Shown: piece after piece, positions 1 to 11,107 of the stretch
How positions within the stretch are numbered: position 1 is the stretch's first letter
Layout: every line of letters begins with the position of its first letter
Source: Mycobacterium sp.
GTDB taxonomy: Bacteria; Actinomycetota; Actinomycetes; Mycobacteriales; Mycobacteriaceae
Assembly (NCBI GenBank): GCA_019236925.1
Contig: JAFAID010000667.1
Location: 1-47,111, forward strand
Direction of reading: 5' to 3'
DNA length: 47,111 nt
Notes under the pieces: generated by a model
The model's database searches: none
Told to the model about the DNA's origin: nothing
What the model saw: only the letters and a program-made list of their open reading frames with translations
Position numbers and translations under genes: made by a program

Positions 1-1503
<1,503 letters not shown>

Positions 1504-1699
1504 CGGTGGTTACCTGCTCTCCCTCACCATCGGTACAACAGACGACATCGCGTACCTGTCATCCACTGTAGTGGGCGGCCCGCCGGGCTTCCTACCTTGC
1601 GGTGTATTACGCCACGCCTATTTGCCCGGTTACTTGACAGCCTTAATGGGAGCAACGCGGTCGAACGGCAAAACGTTTCCGCGCCGCATGCGCGATCGG

Positions 1700-1714
1700 T
1701 TCGCCATCAGCGAA
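1700..1714 (-). promoter_or_regulatory. Candidate ClgR operator upstream of clpC1
   Basis: Perfect 5-bp inverted repeat TTCGC-N5-GCGAA. On the minus strand the core reads CGCTGATGGCG, which fits the actinobacterial ClgR core CGCYNANRGCG. ClgR is known to activate clp genes in actinobacteria, and clpC1 starts about 200 bp downstream. The site shares five bases with one arm of the lsr2 terminator, so part of the symmetry could be coincidental. Confidence 0.5.
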
Positions 1715-1754
1715 AGCCGGACCAGCGCACGTTGGGTGCCGGTCCGGCTTTCGC
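1710..1754 (-). terminator. Factor-independent terminator-like hairpin after lsr2
   Basis: A perfect 14-bp stem (GCGAAAGCCGGACC at 1710-1723 against its complement at 1741-1754), with a further GCAC/GTGC pairing inside. It begins 16 nt after the lsr2 stop codon. There is no U-tract, which is common for mycobacterial terminators. It would separate lsr2 from clpC1. Confidence 0.75.
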
Positions 1755-1769
1755 GGTGTCAGGCGGCGG

Positions 1770-2108
1770 TCAGGTCGCAGCGTGGAATGCGTCGATGACG
1801 TCGGCCGGGATGCGGCCTCGCGTCGACACGTTGTGCCCGTTACGACGGGCCCATTCCCGGATCGCGGCGCTCTGCTCGCGGTCAATGGCTCCGCGGCCGC
1901 GACCGGAGCTGGAACGTCCCCGCCGACGACCGCCGACGCGACGGCCGGCCTCGACCCACTGCTTCAGGTCGTGGCGCAGTTTCGTGGCATTTTTGGTCGA
2001 AAGGTCGATCTCATAGGTCACGCCGTCGAGGCCGAATTCGACGGTTTCATCGGCGGCGCCCTCACCGTCGAAATCATCGACCAGGGTGACGGTCACTTTC
2101 TTCGCCAT
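1770..2108 (-). CDS. lsr2: Lsr2, H-NS-like nucleoid-associated protein and xenogeneic silencer
   Basis: Bridges and silences AT-rich, often horizontally acquired DNA. The 112 residues match the usual length. The N-terminal half ([15 protein letters not shown] through [10 protein letters not shown]) is the beta-rich dimerisation domain. An Arg/Gly/Ser-rich linker follows at about residues 55-72. The C-terminal DNA-binding domain ([23 protein letters not shown]) carries the RGR motif that enters the minor groove. The ATG is preceded by a GTGAGG ribosome-binding site about 9 nt upstream. It has its own intergenic region, relatively AT-rich for this window, on the lysS side and a terminator behind it, so it is probably monocistronic. 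Confidence 0.98.
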   Translation of the reverse strand: MAKKVTVTLVDDFDGEGAADETVEFGLDGVTYEIDLSTKNATKLRHDLKQWVEAGRRVGGRRRGRSSSGRGRGAIDREQSAAIREWARRNGHNVSTRGRIPADVIDAFHAAT

Positions 2109-2198
2109 TGGCTGAGCCTCACGCTTTCTTCCTGAGCACTAACTGTGCACGTTGTTGAACCGCCCCCGTTGTGCATCAATCTGCCATAAGTAGGCGCG

Positions 2199-2209
2199 GT
2201 ATTCAATAC
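2199..2209 (-). promoter_or_regulatory. Palindrome in the lsr2 upstream region
   Basis: GTATTCAATAC is an 11-bp perfect palindrome in the 117-bp gap between the lysS stop and the lsr2 start, about 90 bp upstream of lsr2. The gap is AT-rich compared with the window. I see no convincing -35/-10 pair. The palindrome could be a regulator site or an Lsr2 self-binding tract; neither can be shown from the sequence. Confidence 0.25.
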
Positions 2210-2225
2210 ACCACCATAGATTGGT

Positions 2226-3749
2226 TCAGTTGCTATGCGGACGAACAATCGGGAACAATACTGTCTCTCTAATTGACAGACCAGTCAAGGCCATCAACAA
2301 CCGATCGATACCCATTCCGGTTCCCGTGCACGGCGGCATGGCGTACTCCAAGGCAGCGAGGAAATCCTCGTCGAGCACCATCGCGGCGTCATCACCGGCC
2401 GCCGCGGCTCGCGCCTGTTCAGCAAACCTCTCGCGTTGCACTACCGGGTCGATCAATTCCGAATATCCGGTGGCCAGTTCGACCCCGCGGATATACAGGT
2501 CCCACTTCTCGGTGACGCCCGGGATGCTGCGGTGCTGACGCGCCAAAGGCGTTGTCTCTACTGGGAAATCTCGAACAAAAGTGGGCGCTGTCAAGCCAGC
2601 GCCGACGCTGTGTTCCCACAATTCCTCGACCAGCTTGCCGTGCCCATACCCGCGGTCGGCCGGCACCTCGACGCCGAGCTTCTCAGCGATGACACGTAAG
2701 TGGTCAACCGTGGTGTTCGGTGTGATCTCTTCACCGAGTGCCTCGGATAGCGACGGATACATTTGTATCGACGCCCATTCTCCGTCGATGTCATAGACAC
2801 TGCCGTCGGGCAGCGATAGTTGTCGCGTGCCGATCGCCACGTCAGCCGCCTGTTGAATAAGCTCGCGGGTGACGATCGCCGAATCGTCGTACGTTCCATA
2901 CGCCTGGTAGGTCTCCAGCATGGAAAATTCGGGGGAATGAGTGGAATCGGCTCCTTCGTTTCTGAACACCCGATTAAGTTCGAAGACCTTGTCGAACCCT
3001 CCAACGACGCATCGCTTGAGGAACAGTTCCGGTGCGATCCGAAGGTACAGATCGATGTCGAGAGCATTGGAGTGCGTGACGAAGGGCCGGGCCGCCGCAC
3101 CACCCGCCAAAGTCTGCAACATCGGCGTCTCGACTTCGAGAAACCCGCGTTGCTCCAGAGCCGTCCGGATCGCGCGAATGACGGCGATCCGCAACCGGGC
3201 GACCGTGCGTGCCTGCGGACGGACGATCAGGTCGACGTAGCGCTGGCGCACCCGCGACTCTTCGTTCATCTCCTTATGGGCCACCGGCAGCGGCCGCAGC
3301 GCCTTGGACGCCATTTGCCAGCTATCGCCCAGGACGGACAGCTCGCCGCGCCGTGAACTGATCACCTCTCCGTGTACGCAGACGATGTCGCCAAGATCCA
3401 CGTCGGCCTTCCACACATCGAGGGCTTCCGCACCGACGCTGGCGAGGCTCAGCATGACTTGCAGTTGGGTGCCGTCGCCCTCTTGGAGTGTCGCAAAACA
3501 CAGCTTTCCCGAGTTTCGGGCGAACACCACCCGGCCGGCAACGCCGACGATGTCACCGGTGGTCGAATCGGCGGGCAGGTCCGGGTATGCGGCACGGATC
3601 TGCGCCAGCGTGTGGGTGCGCCCGACCTCGACGGGGTAGGGGTCGCGGCCCTCAGCCCACAGCCGAGCCCGCTTGTCCCGCCGGATCCGGTACTGCTCGG
3701 GGATGTCTTCGGGAATATCCTCTGGAAGGTCTTGTCCGCCGGCGTCCAC
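2226..3749 (-). CDS. lysS: Class II lysyl-tRNA synthetase
   Basis: Charges tRNA-Lys with lysine. At 507 residues it is the usual size. The N-terminal OB-fold anticodon-binding domain ([21 protein letters not shown]) is followed by the class II core: motif 1 around [21 protein letters not shown], motif 2 [18 protein letters not shown], and motif 3 [11 protein letters not shown] near the C-terminus. I chose the GTG at 3749, giving [23 protein letters not shown]; the extra acidic 'EDIPEDIPE' duplication makes the N-terminus slightly longer than in relatives I remember. It lies 43 nt after coaX and is probably the last gene of the pan/coaX operon. Confidence 0.97.
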   Translation of the reverse strand: MDAGGQDLPEDIPEDIPEQYRIRRDKRARLWAEGRDPYPVEVGRTHTLAQIRAAYPDLPADSTTGDIVGVAGRVVFARNSGKLCFATLQEGDGTQLQVMLSLASVGAEALDVWKADVDLGDIVCVHGEVISSRRGELSVLGDSWQMASKALRPLPVAHKEMNEESRVRQRYVDLIVRPQARTVARLRIAVIRAIRTALEQRGFLEVETPMLQTLAGGAAARPFVTHSNALDIDLYLRIAPELFLKRCVVGGFDKVFELNRVFRNEGADSTHSPEFSMLETYQAYGTYDDSAIVTRELIQQAADVAIGTRQLSLPDGSVYDIDGEWASIQMYPSLSEALGEEITPNTTVDHLRVIAEKLGVEVPADRGYGHGKLVEELWEHSVGAGLTAPTFVRDFPVETTPLARQHRSIPGVTEKWDLYIRGVELATGYSELIDPVVQRERFAEQARAAAAGDDAAMVLDEDFLAALEYAMPPCTGTGMGIDRLLMALTGLSIRETVLFPIVRPHSN

Positions 3750-3792
3750 GACCTGCCAGCTTAAGTCATGGGACCGTCCGCGTTATTGCCGG

Positions 3793-4617
3793 TCAGCGCG
3801 CCGTCTTGAGCCGTCCGCGCTGGCTGTCACGATTGCGTTCGAACACCAGCCGCAGCCCGTGCAGGGTCAGGTGCTGGTCGTAGTGATCGACGGAATGCAG
3901 TTCGGCCAGCAGCAGCGGCGCGGTGTGGCCGGTCGCCACAACAGTGACCTGATTTCCTGGGCCGCCCGCGAAACCGTCCACATCGTCGCGGATGCGTTGG
4001 ACCAGGCCGTCGACCAGTCCGGCGAAACCGAAAACAGCACCCGCCTGCATGCATTCGACGGTGTTCTTCCCGACCACAGAACGCGGCCGGACCAGTTCGA
4101 CTCGCCGCAACGCCGCGGAGCGCGCAGCGGCCGCGTCGGAGGAGACCTGCACTCCCGGCGCGATCGCGCCGCCCAGGAATTCGCCGTTGGCGGATACCAC
4201 GTCCACGCAGATCGATGAGCCGAAATCGATCACGATGGCGGCGGTCCGGTATTTCTGAAAAGCCGCAAGGCAGTTGACGATACGATCGGCGCCAACTTCT
4301 TTCGGATTGTCGACGAGCAGCGGAATGCCGGTGCGGACACCGGGTTCGATCAGCACATGCGGCACCGACGGCCAGTACTGGTCGAGCATCACCCGCACCT
4401 CGTGCAGCACCGAGGGAACGGTAGACAGCGCGGATGCACCGGTGAGCTGATCGGCATCGTCACCAATCAGACCGTCGATGGTCAGGGCCAGTTCGTCGGC
4501 AGTGACTTCGGATTCGGTACGAATCCGCCACTGCTGCACCACCTTCGCGTGCTCCCCCGAACCGGAAATAAGCCCGACAACGGTGTGGGTGTTGCGGACG
4601 TCGATTGCCAGCAGCAC
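3793..4617 (-). CDS. coaX: Type III pantothenate kinase-like protein (CoaX)
   Basis: The family phosphorylates pantothenate, the first step of CoA synthesis. The 274 residues show the ASKHA-fold landmarks: N-terminal [24 protein letters not shown] near residue 110, and [16 protein letters not shown] near residue 130. Two motifs are degenerate. The canonical DxGNT phosphate loop reads DVRNT, and the DxGTA motif reads DFGSS. The M. tuberculosis protein shares these changes, and as I recall it was reported dispensable and inactive as a kinase, so the enzymatic role is doubtful. It starts at a GTG 13 nt after panD, within the panG-panC-panD-coaX-lysS cluster. Confidence 0.9.
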   Translation of the reverse strand: MLLAIDVRNTHTVVGLISGSGEHAKVVQQWRIRTESEVTADELALTIDGLIGDDADQLTGASALSTVPSVLHEVRVMLDQYWPSVPHVLIEPGVRTGIPLLVDNPKEVGADRIVNCLAAFQKYRTAAIVIDFGSSICVDVVSANGEFLGGAIAPGVQVSSDAAAARSAALRRVELVRPRSVVGKNTVECMQAGAVFGFAGLVDGLVQRIRDDVDGFAGGPGNQVTVVATGHTAPLLLAELHSVDHYDQHLTLHGLRLVFERNRDSQRGRLKTAR

Positions 4618-4630
4618 GGCTACCGAACCT

Positions 4631-5038
4631 TCATCGCGGCGACACCAGCTCGCCGGCGTCGGCAGGTACGAACGCCGGATCGTGTCCGAGGTCGACCGGC
4701 CGGTTGTCGGCGTCGACGAAGACGATATTCGGCTGGTAGCTGCGCGCCTCGACGTCGTCCATCGTCGCGTAGGCGATCAGGATCACCAAGTCACCGGGAT
4801 GCACGAGATGCGCAGCGGCCCCGTTGATTCCGATCACGCCGCTACCGCGCTGACCGGTGATCGCGTAGGTGACGAGCCGGGCGCCGTTGTCGATGTCGAC
4901 AATGGTCACCTGTTCGCCCTCGAGCAGATCGGCGGCATCCATTAAGTCGGCGTCGATCGTCACCGAGCCGACGTAGTGCAGATCTGCCTGCGTGACGGTC
5001 GCCCGGTGGATCTTCGATTTGAGCATTGTTCGTAACAT
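4631..5038 (-). CDS. panD: Aspartate 1-decarboxylase proenzyme
   Basis: Makes beta-alanine for pantothenate from L-aspartate with a pyruvoyl cofactor. The 135-residue proenzyme has the self-cleavage site Gly24-Ser25 in [11 protein letters not shown]; Ser25 becomes the pyruvoyl group of the alpha chain. The active-site Lys9 ([13 protein letters not shown]), Tyr58 (VTYAI) and the [18 protein letters not shown] block are present. The C-terminal tail after residue 115 is the flexible part that in M. tuberculosis affects sensitivity to pyrazinoic acid. Its ATG overlaps the panC stop codon by one base (TGATG), indicating translational coupling with panC. Confidence 0.97.
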   Translation of the reverse strand: MLRTMLKSKIHRATVTQADLHYVGSVTIDADLMDAADLLEGEQVTIVDIDNGARLVTYAITGQRGSGVIGINGAAAHLVHPGDLVILIAYATMDDVEARSYQPNIVFVDADNRPVDLGHDPAFVPADAGELVSPR

Positions 5039-5979
5039 CAGTTCCTCCAGGGTGATTCGGAAGTTCCGGCGGCAACCGCGGGCTCTGGCCCGTCGGCGCC
5101 CACAGTCGTACTGATTTCAATCGCGACATTGTCGAGGAGTCTGGTGGTGCCGAGCCGGGCCGCAACGAGCAGCCGGGCAGGGCCGTGCAGCGGTGCGGGC
5201 CCTAATTCCGGGTCGCGCACCTGAAGATAATCCACGTCGATCGCGGGTACCTCCGACAGCACGGCACGGGCCGCCCGCAGCGCCGCGTCCGCACCACCCG
5301 ATGCGGCGTGCGTCCCGGCCAGCAGTGCCGCCGACAGCAGGCCCGCCAGTTCACGTTGCGCAGGGTCGAGGTATCGGTTGCGTGACGACATAGCCAGGCC
5401 ATCCAACTCGCGCACGATCGGCACGCCGATCACCCGAGTATCGACATTGAGGTCGACGACCATCTGTCGCACCAACACCAGCTGCTGATAGTCCTTCTCC
5501 CCGAAGAAAACTCGGTCAGGGTGCACAATCTGCAGCAGCTTGAGCACCACGGTCAGCATGCCGGCGAAGTGGGTGGGCCGGGCGGCACCCTCGAGCTCGG
5601 ATCCCAACGGACCCGGATGCACGGCGGTACGCGGACCGTCCGGATACATCGCCGCAACGCTTGGGGTGAAAGCTATTTCAACCCCTTCGCCGCGCAACAG
5701 CGCCAAGTCGTCTTCGACGATCCGCGGGTAGGCGTCAAGATCCTCGTCAGCACCGAATTGCAGCGGGTTGACGAAGATCGACACCACCACAACCGAACCG
5801 GGGACCCGCTTCGCCGCGCGAACGAGGGCGAGGTGTCCATCGTGCAGCGCGCCCATGGTGGGCACCAGCATCACCCGTCGACCGGTATGCCGCAGCGCAC
5901 GGCTGACCTCGCGGATATCACTGGGGCTGGCATACACGTTGAGTTCGCCGGCGTTGAACTTCGGCCTGTTGACGGTCAT
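5038..5979 (-). CDS. panC: Pantothenate synthetase
   Basis: Condenses pantoate and beta-alanine with ATP to form pantothenate. The 313-residue sequence carries the nucleotidyl-transferase signature HDGH (residues 46-49) after [13 protein letters not shown], the pantoate-binding FVNPLQF, the GEKDYQQL segment, and the KMSKS-like loop AMSSRNRYL. The C-terminal dimer domain ends in a family-variable alanine-rich tail. The start ATG overlaps the stop codon of the upstream panG-like gene (ATGA), and panD follows with a one-base overlap, so the three genes form one translationally coupled unit. Confidence 0.97.
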   Translation of the reverse strand: MTVNRPKFNAGELNVYASPSDIREVSRALRHTGRRVMLVPTMGALHDGHLALVRAAKRVPGSVVVVSIFVNPLQFGADEDLDAYPRIVEDDLALLRGEGVEIAFTPSVAAMYPDGPRTAVHPGPLGSELEGAARPTHFAGMLTVVLKLLQIVHPDRVFFGEKDYQQLVLVRQMVVDLNVDTRVIGVPIVRELDGLAMSSRNRYLDPAQRELAGLLSAALLAGTHAASGGADAALRAARAVLSEVPAIDVDYLQVRDPELGPAPLHGPARLLVAARLGTTRLLDNVAIEISTTVGADGPEPAVAAGTSESPWRN

Positions 5980-6887
5980 CGCGCCAACACCTCGAGGACG
6001 TCATCCGGCGCATGCGCGCGTTGCGCGGTGCGCAGGGCGTTCACCCGGTAGGCCTGAGCCAGCTGCGCGTCGACCGCCGCCAGCGCGTTCAGGTGATCGG
6101 CGACCGCGCCCGCATCGCCGCGCGCGACCGGCCCGGTGAGCGCCGCCTGTCCTCGTTGCAGGGTGTTTTCCAGCGCCGCGCGGGCCAGCGGTCCGAGTAT
6201 CCGTTCGGCGATGCCGCCGGGTTGATCGTCGACGAGCTGTTGCCCGAGCAGTTCGGTCCCCGACATCGCCGCCCGCAATGCGTCCAGGGCGTCGGCGAGC
6301 ACCGTGACGATGTGGTTGCCGGCATGGGCCAACGCCGCGTGATACAGCGTCCGCGCGTCCTCGCGGACCCGGAACGGCTCACCGCCGATCTCAAGCACCA
6401 GCGATTGCGCAATCGCGTAACCGACCTCGTCGGCCGCGGTGATCCCGAAGCAGGTGTCCGGCAGCCGGGAGATGTCCTCTTCGGAGCCGGTGAACGTCAT
6501 CGCCGGATGAATGGCCAGCGGTATGCAGTCCTGCCTGCTCAGCGGCGCCAGCACGGCTACGCCGTTGGCGCCCGAGGTGTGCGCGACGATGGTGCCGGGC
6601 CGCACCGCCGATGTGGCGGCCAACCCCGAAACCAGCGCCGCGAGCTCGGTGTCCGGCACGGCCAACAACAGCAATTCGGCGTTGCCGGCAACATCTGGTA
6701 CCGGCGACACCGGCGTGTCAGGCAACCAGCGCTCGGCACGCTGCCGCGACGCGCGGGAAACGGCGCTGCACGCCACCACGACGTGGTCGACACGTTCCAG
6801 CGCGACGCCCAATGCCGTTCCCACCCGGCCGGCGGAGATGATCCCCACCTTGAGCCGAGCGGGGCGCAATCCGTCGAACTGCACCAT
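5976..6887 (-). CDS. panG: Rossmann-like/DUF2520 oxidoreductase, PanG-type
   Basis: The 303 residues have an N-terminal NAD(P)-binding fold ([21 protein letters not shown], glycine-rich loop at about residues 15-24), the [15 protein letters not shown] strand, and a C-terminal helical DUF2520 domain with [24 protein letters not shown]. Relatives include PanG, an alternative ketopantoate reductase described in Francisella. Its position directly upstream of panC and panD, overlapping panC by 4 nt, supports a role in pantoate formation, but that is inference from context. The ATG at 6887 leaves 112 nt to the gene upstream, which holds a possible -10 element (TACATT, 6958-6963) and a small CCCGC-GGT-GCGGG hairpin (6927-6939). 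Confidence 0.85.
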   Translation of the reverse strand: MVQFDGLRPARLKVGIISAGRVGTALGVALERVDHVVVACSAVSRASRQRAERWLPDTPVSPVPDVAGNAELLLLAVPDTELAALVSGLAATSAVRPGTIVAHTSGANGVAVLAPLSRQDCIPLAIHPAMTFTGSEEDISRLPDTCFGITAADEVGYAIAQSLVLEIGGEPFRVREDARTLYHAALAHAGNHIVTVLADALDALRAAMSGTELLGQQLVDDQPGGIAERILGPLARAALENTLQRGQAALTGPVARGDAGAVADHLNALAAVDAQLAQAYRVNALRTAQRAHAPDDVLEVLAR

Positions 6888-6999
6888 CGCAGACGACCCT
6901 CACAAAATCTCTTGGTTCGTTCCAGTCCCGCGGTGCGGGTACCGGACGGTCGATAAGAATGTACCCCGGGGACGACGCAGTTGGCCTGTGGCCTTCGCC

Positions 7000-8652
7000 T
7001 CAGTCCTCGCGGCGCCGGCGCCGGCCACCCCCGGACGGGCTGGTTTGCAGCCGCGCCAGCAACTCGGCGACCGACTGGCCGCCGGACGGCGGAGCCTCGG
7101 TATCCAACGGATCGGTAGTGCGATGCCGGGCCGACGGTGCGGGTGGCGGCGACATCGCCGGCTCCCGGTCTGGTGGGGGCGGTGGCGAAGGTGGCATCGG
7201 CGGCGGTGGCGGCGACATCGCGGGCGGCGGCGTCTCGCCGATGCCGGCGTCGGAATATTCCGCGGAATGCCGGGCCCGACGACCTGGCCCGCGCCACTCG
7301 GCTTCGAATCCCGCGATTTGGCCTGCCGGCTCGGCGACGTTGGAATGCCGCCCCCGCCGGTCAACCGACGGCGCGGAGGGCGGAGGGGCTTCGTTGACGC
7401 TGGGAGAACCCAACGTCCCGTCGCGGGACGGGGCGTTGTCGTACTTCCACGGCCCCGTGCCGCCGTTGTCGCCCGATTCGGAAGTCCAATTGCTGCCAGG
7501 TGTTCCGGCAGGCAGCCACTGCCCTTCGGGGCTCACCGGCTGCCAGCCGGCGGGCGCTTCTTGACGCCGGGGCGCTTCAGTCGGCGCCGACCACTCGGGC
7601 CGCTGCTGTTCAGGCGGCGGCCCGGGCGGCGCGGGTGGAGGTACAAATCGCGGCTCGGGCGCAGGCGGCGCCTCGTGCCGTCGGTGTGAACGGCCTGAAG
7701 GTTGGGGCTCGTAGCGCTCTCCCACGCTCGCGGGTGACGCGCCCGATGACGCGGCATAGCCATTGGCCTCCGCCGTTTGCTCCCGCAGGGCCCAGCGGCC
7801 CTCAGGCTGCCGCTCCGCTGCGCGCGCGGGTGGTGCGCCGGGCCCGACCCAACCGGTGGGTGGCGTCGACTCGTCCTGCTGAGCTGGGGCGGCTCGCTCG
7901 CCGCGGCGCCGATGCGCACTCAGGTCTGCCTCTGGCGCCTCGTATGCCTCGGCCGCACGGTTTGGCCCGGAAGCCTCCTGAGCGTCGGCGGGCTGATAGG
8001 CGTACGCGGCCGCCTGGTAACTATCCGCGACCGGCTGCCGGGGCGGTGGGGCCAGCGGCTCCTCAGGCACGTCGATGATTGTGCTGTCGTCCGCGCGACG
8101 AGGAGGCTCTTCGGCCCGCACCGAGGTGACGCGATTGACCCGTTCGCGTGCGCTTTCGTGTTCGCGATCCCAGTCGCTACGCACAGTTTTGCGCTCGGTC
8201 TCCAGTGCCGGCCGCTCGCTGAGCTCGGCGTCGAACAAGATCTCCAGATTGGTGCGCAGCGCTGCCAACTCGGCCCGCAAAGCCGAGACCTCGTCTGCGG
8301 CGTGCGCGCGCAGTTCGCTGGCCAGCTCGCGACGCAGCTGAGACTCCACGGTGAGCTCATACTCGCGGCGGGCCGAGATTTCGCGGTCCAGTTGTAGGTC
8401 GTACACCAGCTTCAGGTCCCGCGCCCGGGCCTGATCCACGTCGCTTTGCCGGCGGTAGATCACTGACACGAAGGCAGCGACGACGGCGGCCCACAGCGCC
8501 AGGACCACGGCGAGCTTCAGCAGCTCCACCCGGTTGGTGAAAACCAGTGCAGAACTGGCGCCGATTGCGAGCACCAGCAACGCCGTGAGCAGTACCCAAC
8601 CCGGTCTGCGGCCGCCGCGCCGCACCCGGGCGCCGCGGGACAGATCGGTCAT
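7000..8652 (-). CDS. Membrane-anchored protein with coiled coil and long proline-rich tail
   Basis: Function unknown; it holds the place of M. tuberculosis Rv3604c. The 550 residues start with a basic stretch (MTDLSRGARVRRGGRRPG). Two close membrane segments follow (WVLLTALLVLAIGASSALVF and LAVVLALWAAVVAAFVSVIY, about residues 18-65), then a charged coiled-coil region to about residue 200 (QLDREISARREYELTVESQ). The last 350 residues are low-complexity, rich in Pro, Ala, Arg and Glu, with runs such as PPPPPMPPSPPPPPDRE, probably disordered and cytoplasmic. The reading frame is open 149 codons further upstream, but that part overlaps the next gene and the repeats at 8717-8802, so I start at the ATG at 8652. 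Confidence 0.8.
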   Translation of the reverse strand: MTDLSRGARVRRGGRRPGWVLLTALLVLAIGASSALVFTNRVELLKLAVVLALWAAVVAAFVSVIYRRQSDVDQARARDLKLVYDLQLDREISARREYELTVESQLRRELASELRAHAADEVSALRAELAALRTNLEILFDAELSERPALETERKTVRSDWDREHESARERVNRVTSVRAEEPPRRADDSTIIDVPEEPLAPPPRQPVADSYQAAAYAYQPADAQEASGPNRAAEAYEAPEADLSAHRRRGERAAPAQQDESTPPTGWVGPGAPPARAAERQPEGRWALREQTAEANGYAASSGASPASVGERYEPQPSGRSHRRHEAPPAPEPRFVPPPAPPGPPPEQQRPEWSAPTEAPRRQEAPAGWQPVSPEGQWLPAGTPGSNWTSESGDNGGTGPWKYDNAPSRDGTLGSPSVNEAPPPSAPSVDRRGRHSNVAEPAGQIAGFEAEWRGPGRRARHSAEYSDAGIGETPPPAMSPPPPPMPPSPPPPPDREPAMSPPPAPSARHRTTDPLDTEAPPSGGQSVAELLARLQTSPSGGGRRRRRED

Positions 8653-8716
8653 GGCCCGACTGTACCGGGCCGAGGTCACTCCGCGTGTCGCCGTGCTCCG
8701 GCGATTCTCACGTGCG

Positions 8717-8831
8717 CCGATTGCCCGCCTCCTCCTCGGGCCGCTTCGGCGGCCCGCATCGTCACCGAGCGAAGCCGATTGCCCGCCTCCTCCTCGGGCC
8801 GCCGCACGACCCGCACCGTCACCGAGCCGAG
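8717..8831. repeat. Two tandem copies of a 58-bp GC-rich intergenic repeat
   Basis: Copy 1 begins at 8717 and copy 2 at 8775. Their first 28 bases are identical (CCGATTGCCCGCCTCCTCCT then CGGGCCGC). The second halves are similar, ending in CATCGTCACCGAGC and CACCGTCACCGAGC. They fill the gap between two minus-strand genes. The GGGCCGC-TTC-GGCGGCCC stretch of copy 1 can fold into a hairpin. They resemble dispersed mycobacterial intergenic repeats rather than a CRISPR. Confidence 0.7.
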
Positions 8832-9308
8832 CTAACTTTCCGCCCCCTCGCCGTGCTCGGTGGGATCCTGCGGCGACTTGCAGCAATGTTGCAACCACAG
8901 CGCGGCAACTACCAATGCCAGCGCGCTGACGGCCGCCACCGCAGTGCCAGCAGTGTCTTCGCCAGCCACCCTCAGCCACGACCGCCGCGGCAACAAGTAC
9001 ACCAGAACCCCGACCCACCAACCCAGCGCCAGCGCGCCCACCCAGGCCGATGCCTTCGCGATCACCAGGCTGCGGGCCACCGACAGCGGATGCAACCAAC
9101 CGGGCCCGTCGCCGATCTCACCGTCGCTGATCTTGGCCCGGACGTAACGGCCCCACAACGCCTCGGCGATGCCGACCGCAAGCAACGACAGACCCGTCCA
9201 GACCGTGATCGGTGGAAACCACCGGTATAGCAATACGACCAGCAGGTATCCCACCACCGTGGTGCCGACCACCGCGGCCGTCAGGTCACGTTTGCGGGTC
9301 GGGCCCAT
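8832..9308 (-). CDS. DUF3180-type four-helix membrane protein
   Basis: The 158-residue protein holds the place of M. tuberculosis Rv3605c, next to folK. It starts [17 protein letters not shown]. Four hydrophobic segments are visible: LTAAVVGTTVVGYLLVVLLY, ITVWTGLSLLAVGIAEALW, SLVIAKASAWVGALALGWWV(GVLVYLL) and AGTAVAAVSALALVVAALWL. Between the second and third lies the conserved loop RYVRAKISDGEIG. It ends in a short Cys-containing acidic tail. The biochemical role is unknown. The start ATG at 9308 overlaps the folK stop by one base, so it is co-transcribed with the folate genes; a longer upstream reading frame only mirrors folK. Confidence 0.85.
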   Translation of the reverse strand: MGPTRKRDLTAAVVGTTVVGYLLVVLLYRWFPPITVWTGLSLLAVGIAEALWGRYVRAKISDGEIGDGPGWLHPLSVARSLVIAKASAWVGALALGWWVGVLVYLLPRRSWLRVAGEDTAGTAVAAVSALALVVAALWLQHCCKSPQDPTEHGEGAES

Positions 9309-9874
9309 CAAGTTCCCGATGCCGAGTCGGATTCCGTACGCTCGCTGCGCAATTCGAGTGTCAGCCCGGTCGGTTGCACACCGGCGCGGTCGGCGGGATC
9401 CAGCTGGTCGAGCAGCTTTGCCACGGATTGTTTTCCGCCGGCCACCGTCAGCTCCGCGTCCGGTTCGATGGCCAGCCATGGAAGCATCACGAAGGCCCGC
9501 AGGTGGGCCAGCGGATGCGGCAGGGTCAGACCATCGTCGAGGGAGAGCACTTCGGCGTCCCCGGCCGGCGACGTCTCGTGGCAGCTGATCAAATCCACAT
9601 CGAGAGTGCGCGGGCCCCAACGCTGTCCGCGAACGCGGTCAGCCGCGTGCTCCATCTCCTGGGCGATGCGCAACCAACCGTGCCCGTCGAGCTTCACGTC
9701 GTCGGCGATCAGCACGGCGTTGAGAAACGGACCTTGTTCGACGCCGCCCCAGGCAGCGGTCTCGTAGACCGGAGAGACTGCTTGCACCGCGTCGCCCAGC
9801 CGGTCGAGCACCGACTGCAACCGGGCCAGCCGGTCCCCGATGTTCGATCCGATCGACAACACCACCCGAGTCAT
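9308..9874 (-). CDS. folK: 2-amino-4-hydroxy-6-hydroxymethyldihydropteridine pyrophosphokinase
   Basis: HPPK transfers pyrophosphate from ATP to 6-hydroxymethyl-7,8-dihydropterin just before the sulfonamide-target step. The 188 residues show the N-terminal [14 protein letters not shown], the [18 protein letters not shown] pterin-binding region, and the signature [12 protein letters not shown] with the metal-binding Asp pair. [16 protein letters not shown] follows. The start ATG overlaps the folB stop (ATGA). Gene order folE-folP-folB-folK gives successive or near-successive enzymes of dihydrofolate synthesis. Confidence 0.97.
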   Translation of the reverse strand: MTRVVLSIGSNIGDRLARLQSVLDRLGDAVQAVSPVYETAAWGGVEQGPFLNAVLIADDVKLDGHGWLRIAQEMEHAADRVRGQRWGPRTLDVDLISCHETSPAGDAEVLSLDDGLTLPHPLAHLRAFVMLPWLAIEPDAELTVAGGKQSVAKLLDQLDPADRAGVQPTGLTLELRSERTESDSASGT

Positions 9875-10272
9875 ACGCCCCCTCCCGCTGGTACTACCAA
9901 GCCCCGTCCCCCCCGCCGCGACCGTCGGGCCACCACCGCCACATCGGCGAAAGTCTGCCGAATCGGAGCCTGCGGCTTGTGCACCGTCACCTCAACGGCA
10001 TACACCCGCTGGTCTTTCATCACATCCTCGGCGATCTCCCCGGCCACCGTTTCGATCAAATTGCGGGCAGGCCCGGCGATGATAGCGGCCGCCCGCTGGG
10101 CCAGAACGCCGTAATCGTAAGTGTCTGCCAAGTCGTCACTGGCCGCGGCGTCCACCAGGTCGATCCAGACGATGATATCGACCACGAAGTCCTGACCGTC
10201 GGCGCGCTCATGGTCGAATACCCCGTGTCGGCCGCGAACCGTTAAGCCGCGCAACTCAATTCGGTCAGCCAT
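9871..10272 (-). CDS. folB: Dihydroneopterin aldolase
   Basis: Cleaves 7,8-dihydroneopterin to 6-hydroxymethyldihydropterin and glycolaldehyde. The 133-residue product begins [27 protein letters not shown], with the family's GRHGVFxxE motif. It continues with the [19 protein letters not shown] block, the catalytic-site [15 protein letters not shown], and [11 protein letters not shown] start it at the ATG at 10272, overlapping the end of folP by 8 nt; a longer frame upstream is the shadow of folP. The stop overlaps the folK start. Confidence 0.97.
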   Translation of the reverse strand: MADRIELRGLTVRGRHGVFDHERADGQDFVVDIIVWIDLVDAAASDDLADTYDYGVLAQRAAAIIAGPARNLIETVAGEIAEDVMKDQRVYAVEVTVHKPQAPIRQTFADVAVVARRSRRGGRGLVVPAGGGV

Positions 10273-11107
10273 CGGATTCGAACGCCCCGGCTTGCGTCCA
10301 CGCCTCGACGACCCGCAGCGCGTCGACCGACGCCCGTACATCGTGCACCCGCACGCCCCAGGCGCCATGCAGTGCGGCCAATGCCGAAACCACCGCGGTA
10401 GCCGTCTCCCGCCCGTCAGGTGGCCGTACCGCACCATCGGGACCGGCCAGCAAGGCACCCAGGAACCGTTTCCGCGACGCCCCGACCAGAACCGGGACGC
10501 CGGTCGCCACCAGCTCCGGCAAGGCGTGCAGCAACGCCCAATTATGTTGGCCGGTCTTGGCGAATCCCAGACCGGGGTCGACGATCAGCTTCGCCGGATT
10601 CACGCCCGCCGCAACCGCATCGTCGACGCTGGCCAGCAGCTCGGCGCGCACTTCGGCCACCACGTCGCGGTAGCGCGGAGCTTGGTGCGGATGGTCAGAC
10701 GACACCGATCGCCAGTGCATCAGCACCCACGGCACATCGGCCTCGACGAGCAGACCGGCCATACCCGCATCGGCGCGTCCGCCGGACACGTCGTTGACCA
10801 TCTGGGCGCCACTTTCCAGCGCCGCCCGCGCCACTCCGGCGTGCATGGTGTCGATACTGACCGTAATACCTTGCGAAGCAAGCCCTTTGACGACAGGAAC
10901 GACGCGAGCAGTTTCCACCCGCGGATCTATTCGGACCGCACCGGGCCGGGTCGACTCTCCCCCGACGTCGATGATCGCCGCGCCGTCGGCGGCCAACGCC
11001 AAGCCGTGCTCGACAGCCCGGTCGGGGTCCAGGTAGTGCCCGCCATCCGAGAACGAGTCGTCGGTGACGTTCACCACCCCCATGACCTGGACCCGCGTCG
11101 TGCTCAC
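10265..11107 (-). CDS. folP: Dihydropteroate synthase
   Basis: Joins p-aminobenzoate to the pterin pyrophosphate and is the sulfonamide target. The 280-residue TIM barrel shows [16 protein letters not shown] near the N-terminus (pterin/PP-binding loop), [39 protein letters not shown], the [13 protein letters not shown] loop and GASRKRFLG, all standard for the active paralogue. It starts at a GTG whose last two bases begin the folE stop codon (GTGA), and it runs into folB with an 8-nt overlap. Confidence 0.97.
   Translation of the reverse strand: MSTTRVQVMGVVNVTDDSFSDGGHYLDPDRAVEHGLALAADGAAIIDVGGESTRPGAVRIDPRVETARVVPVVKGLASQGITVSIDTMHAGVARAALESGAQMVNDVSGGRADAGMAGLLVEADVPWVLMHWRSVSSDHPHQAPRYRDVVAEVRAELLASVDDAVAAGVNPAKLIVDPGLGFAKTGQHNWALLHALPELVATGVPVLVGASRKRFLGALLAGPDGAVRPPDGRETATAVVSALAALHGAWGVRVHDVRASVDALRVVEAWTQAGAFESDG

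Noticed and set aside
1633..1638. TTGACA promoter box on the plus strand
   Set aside because: No plus-strand gene or -10 follows; the surrounding genes are all on the minus strand.
8717..8831. CRISPR array
   Set aside because: There are only two adjacent copies without spacers and no cas genes, so it is a tandem repeat.
8653..9099. 149-codon N-terminal extension of the proline-rich membrane protein
   Set aside because: It overlaps the DUF3180-type gene and the tandem repeat and has no homology-like features; the ATG at 8652 gives a normal start.
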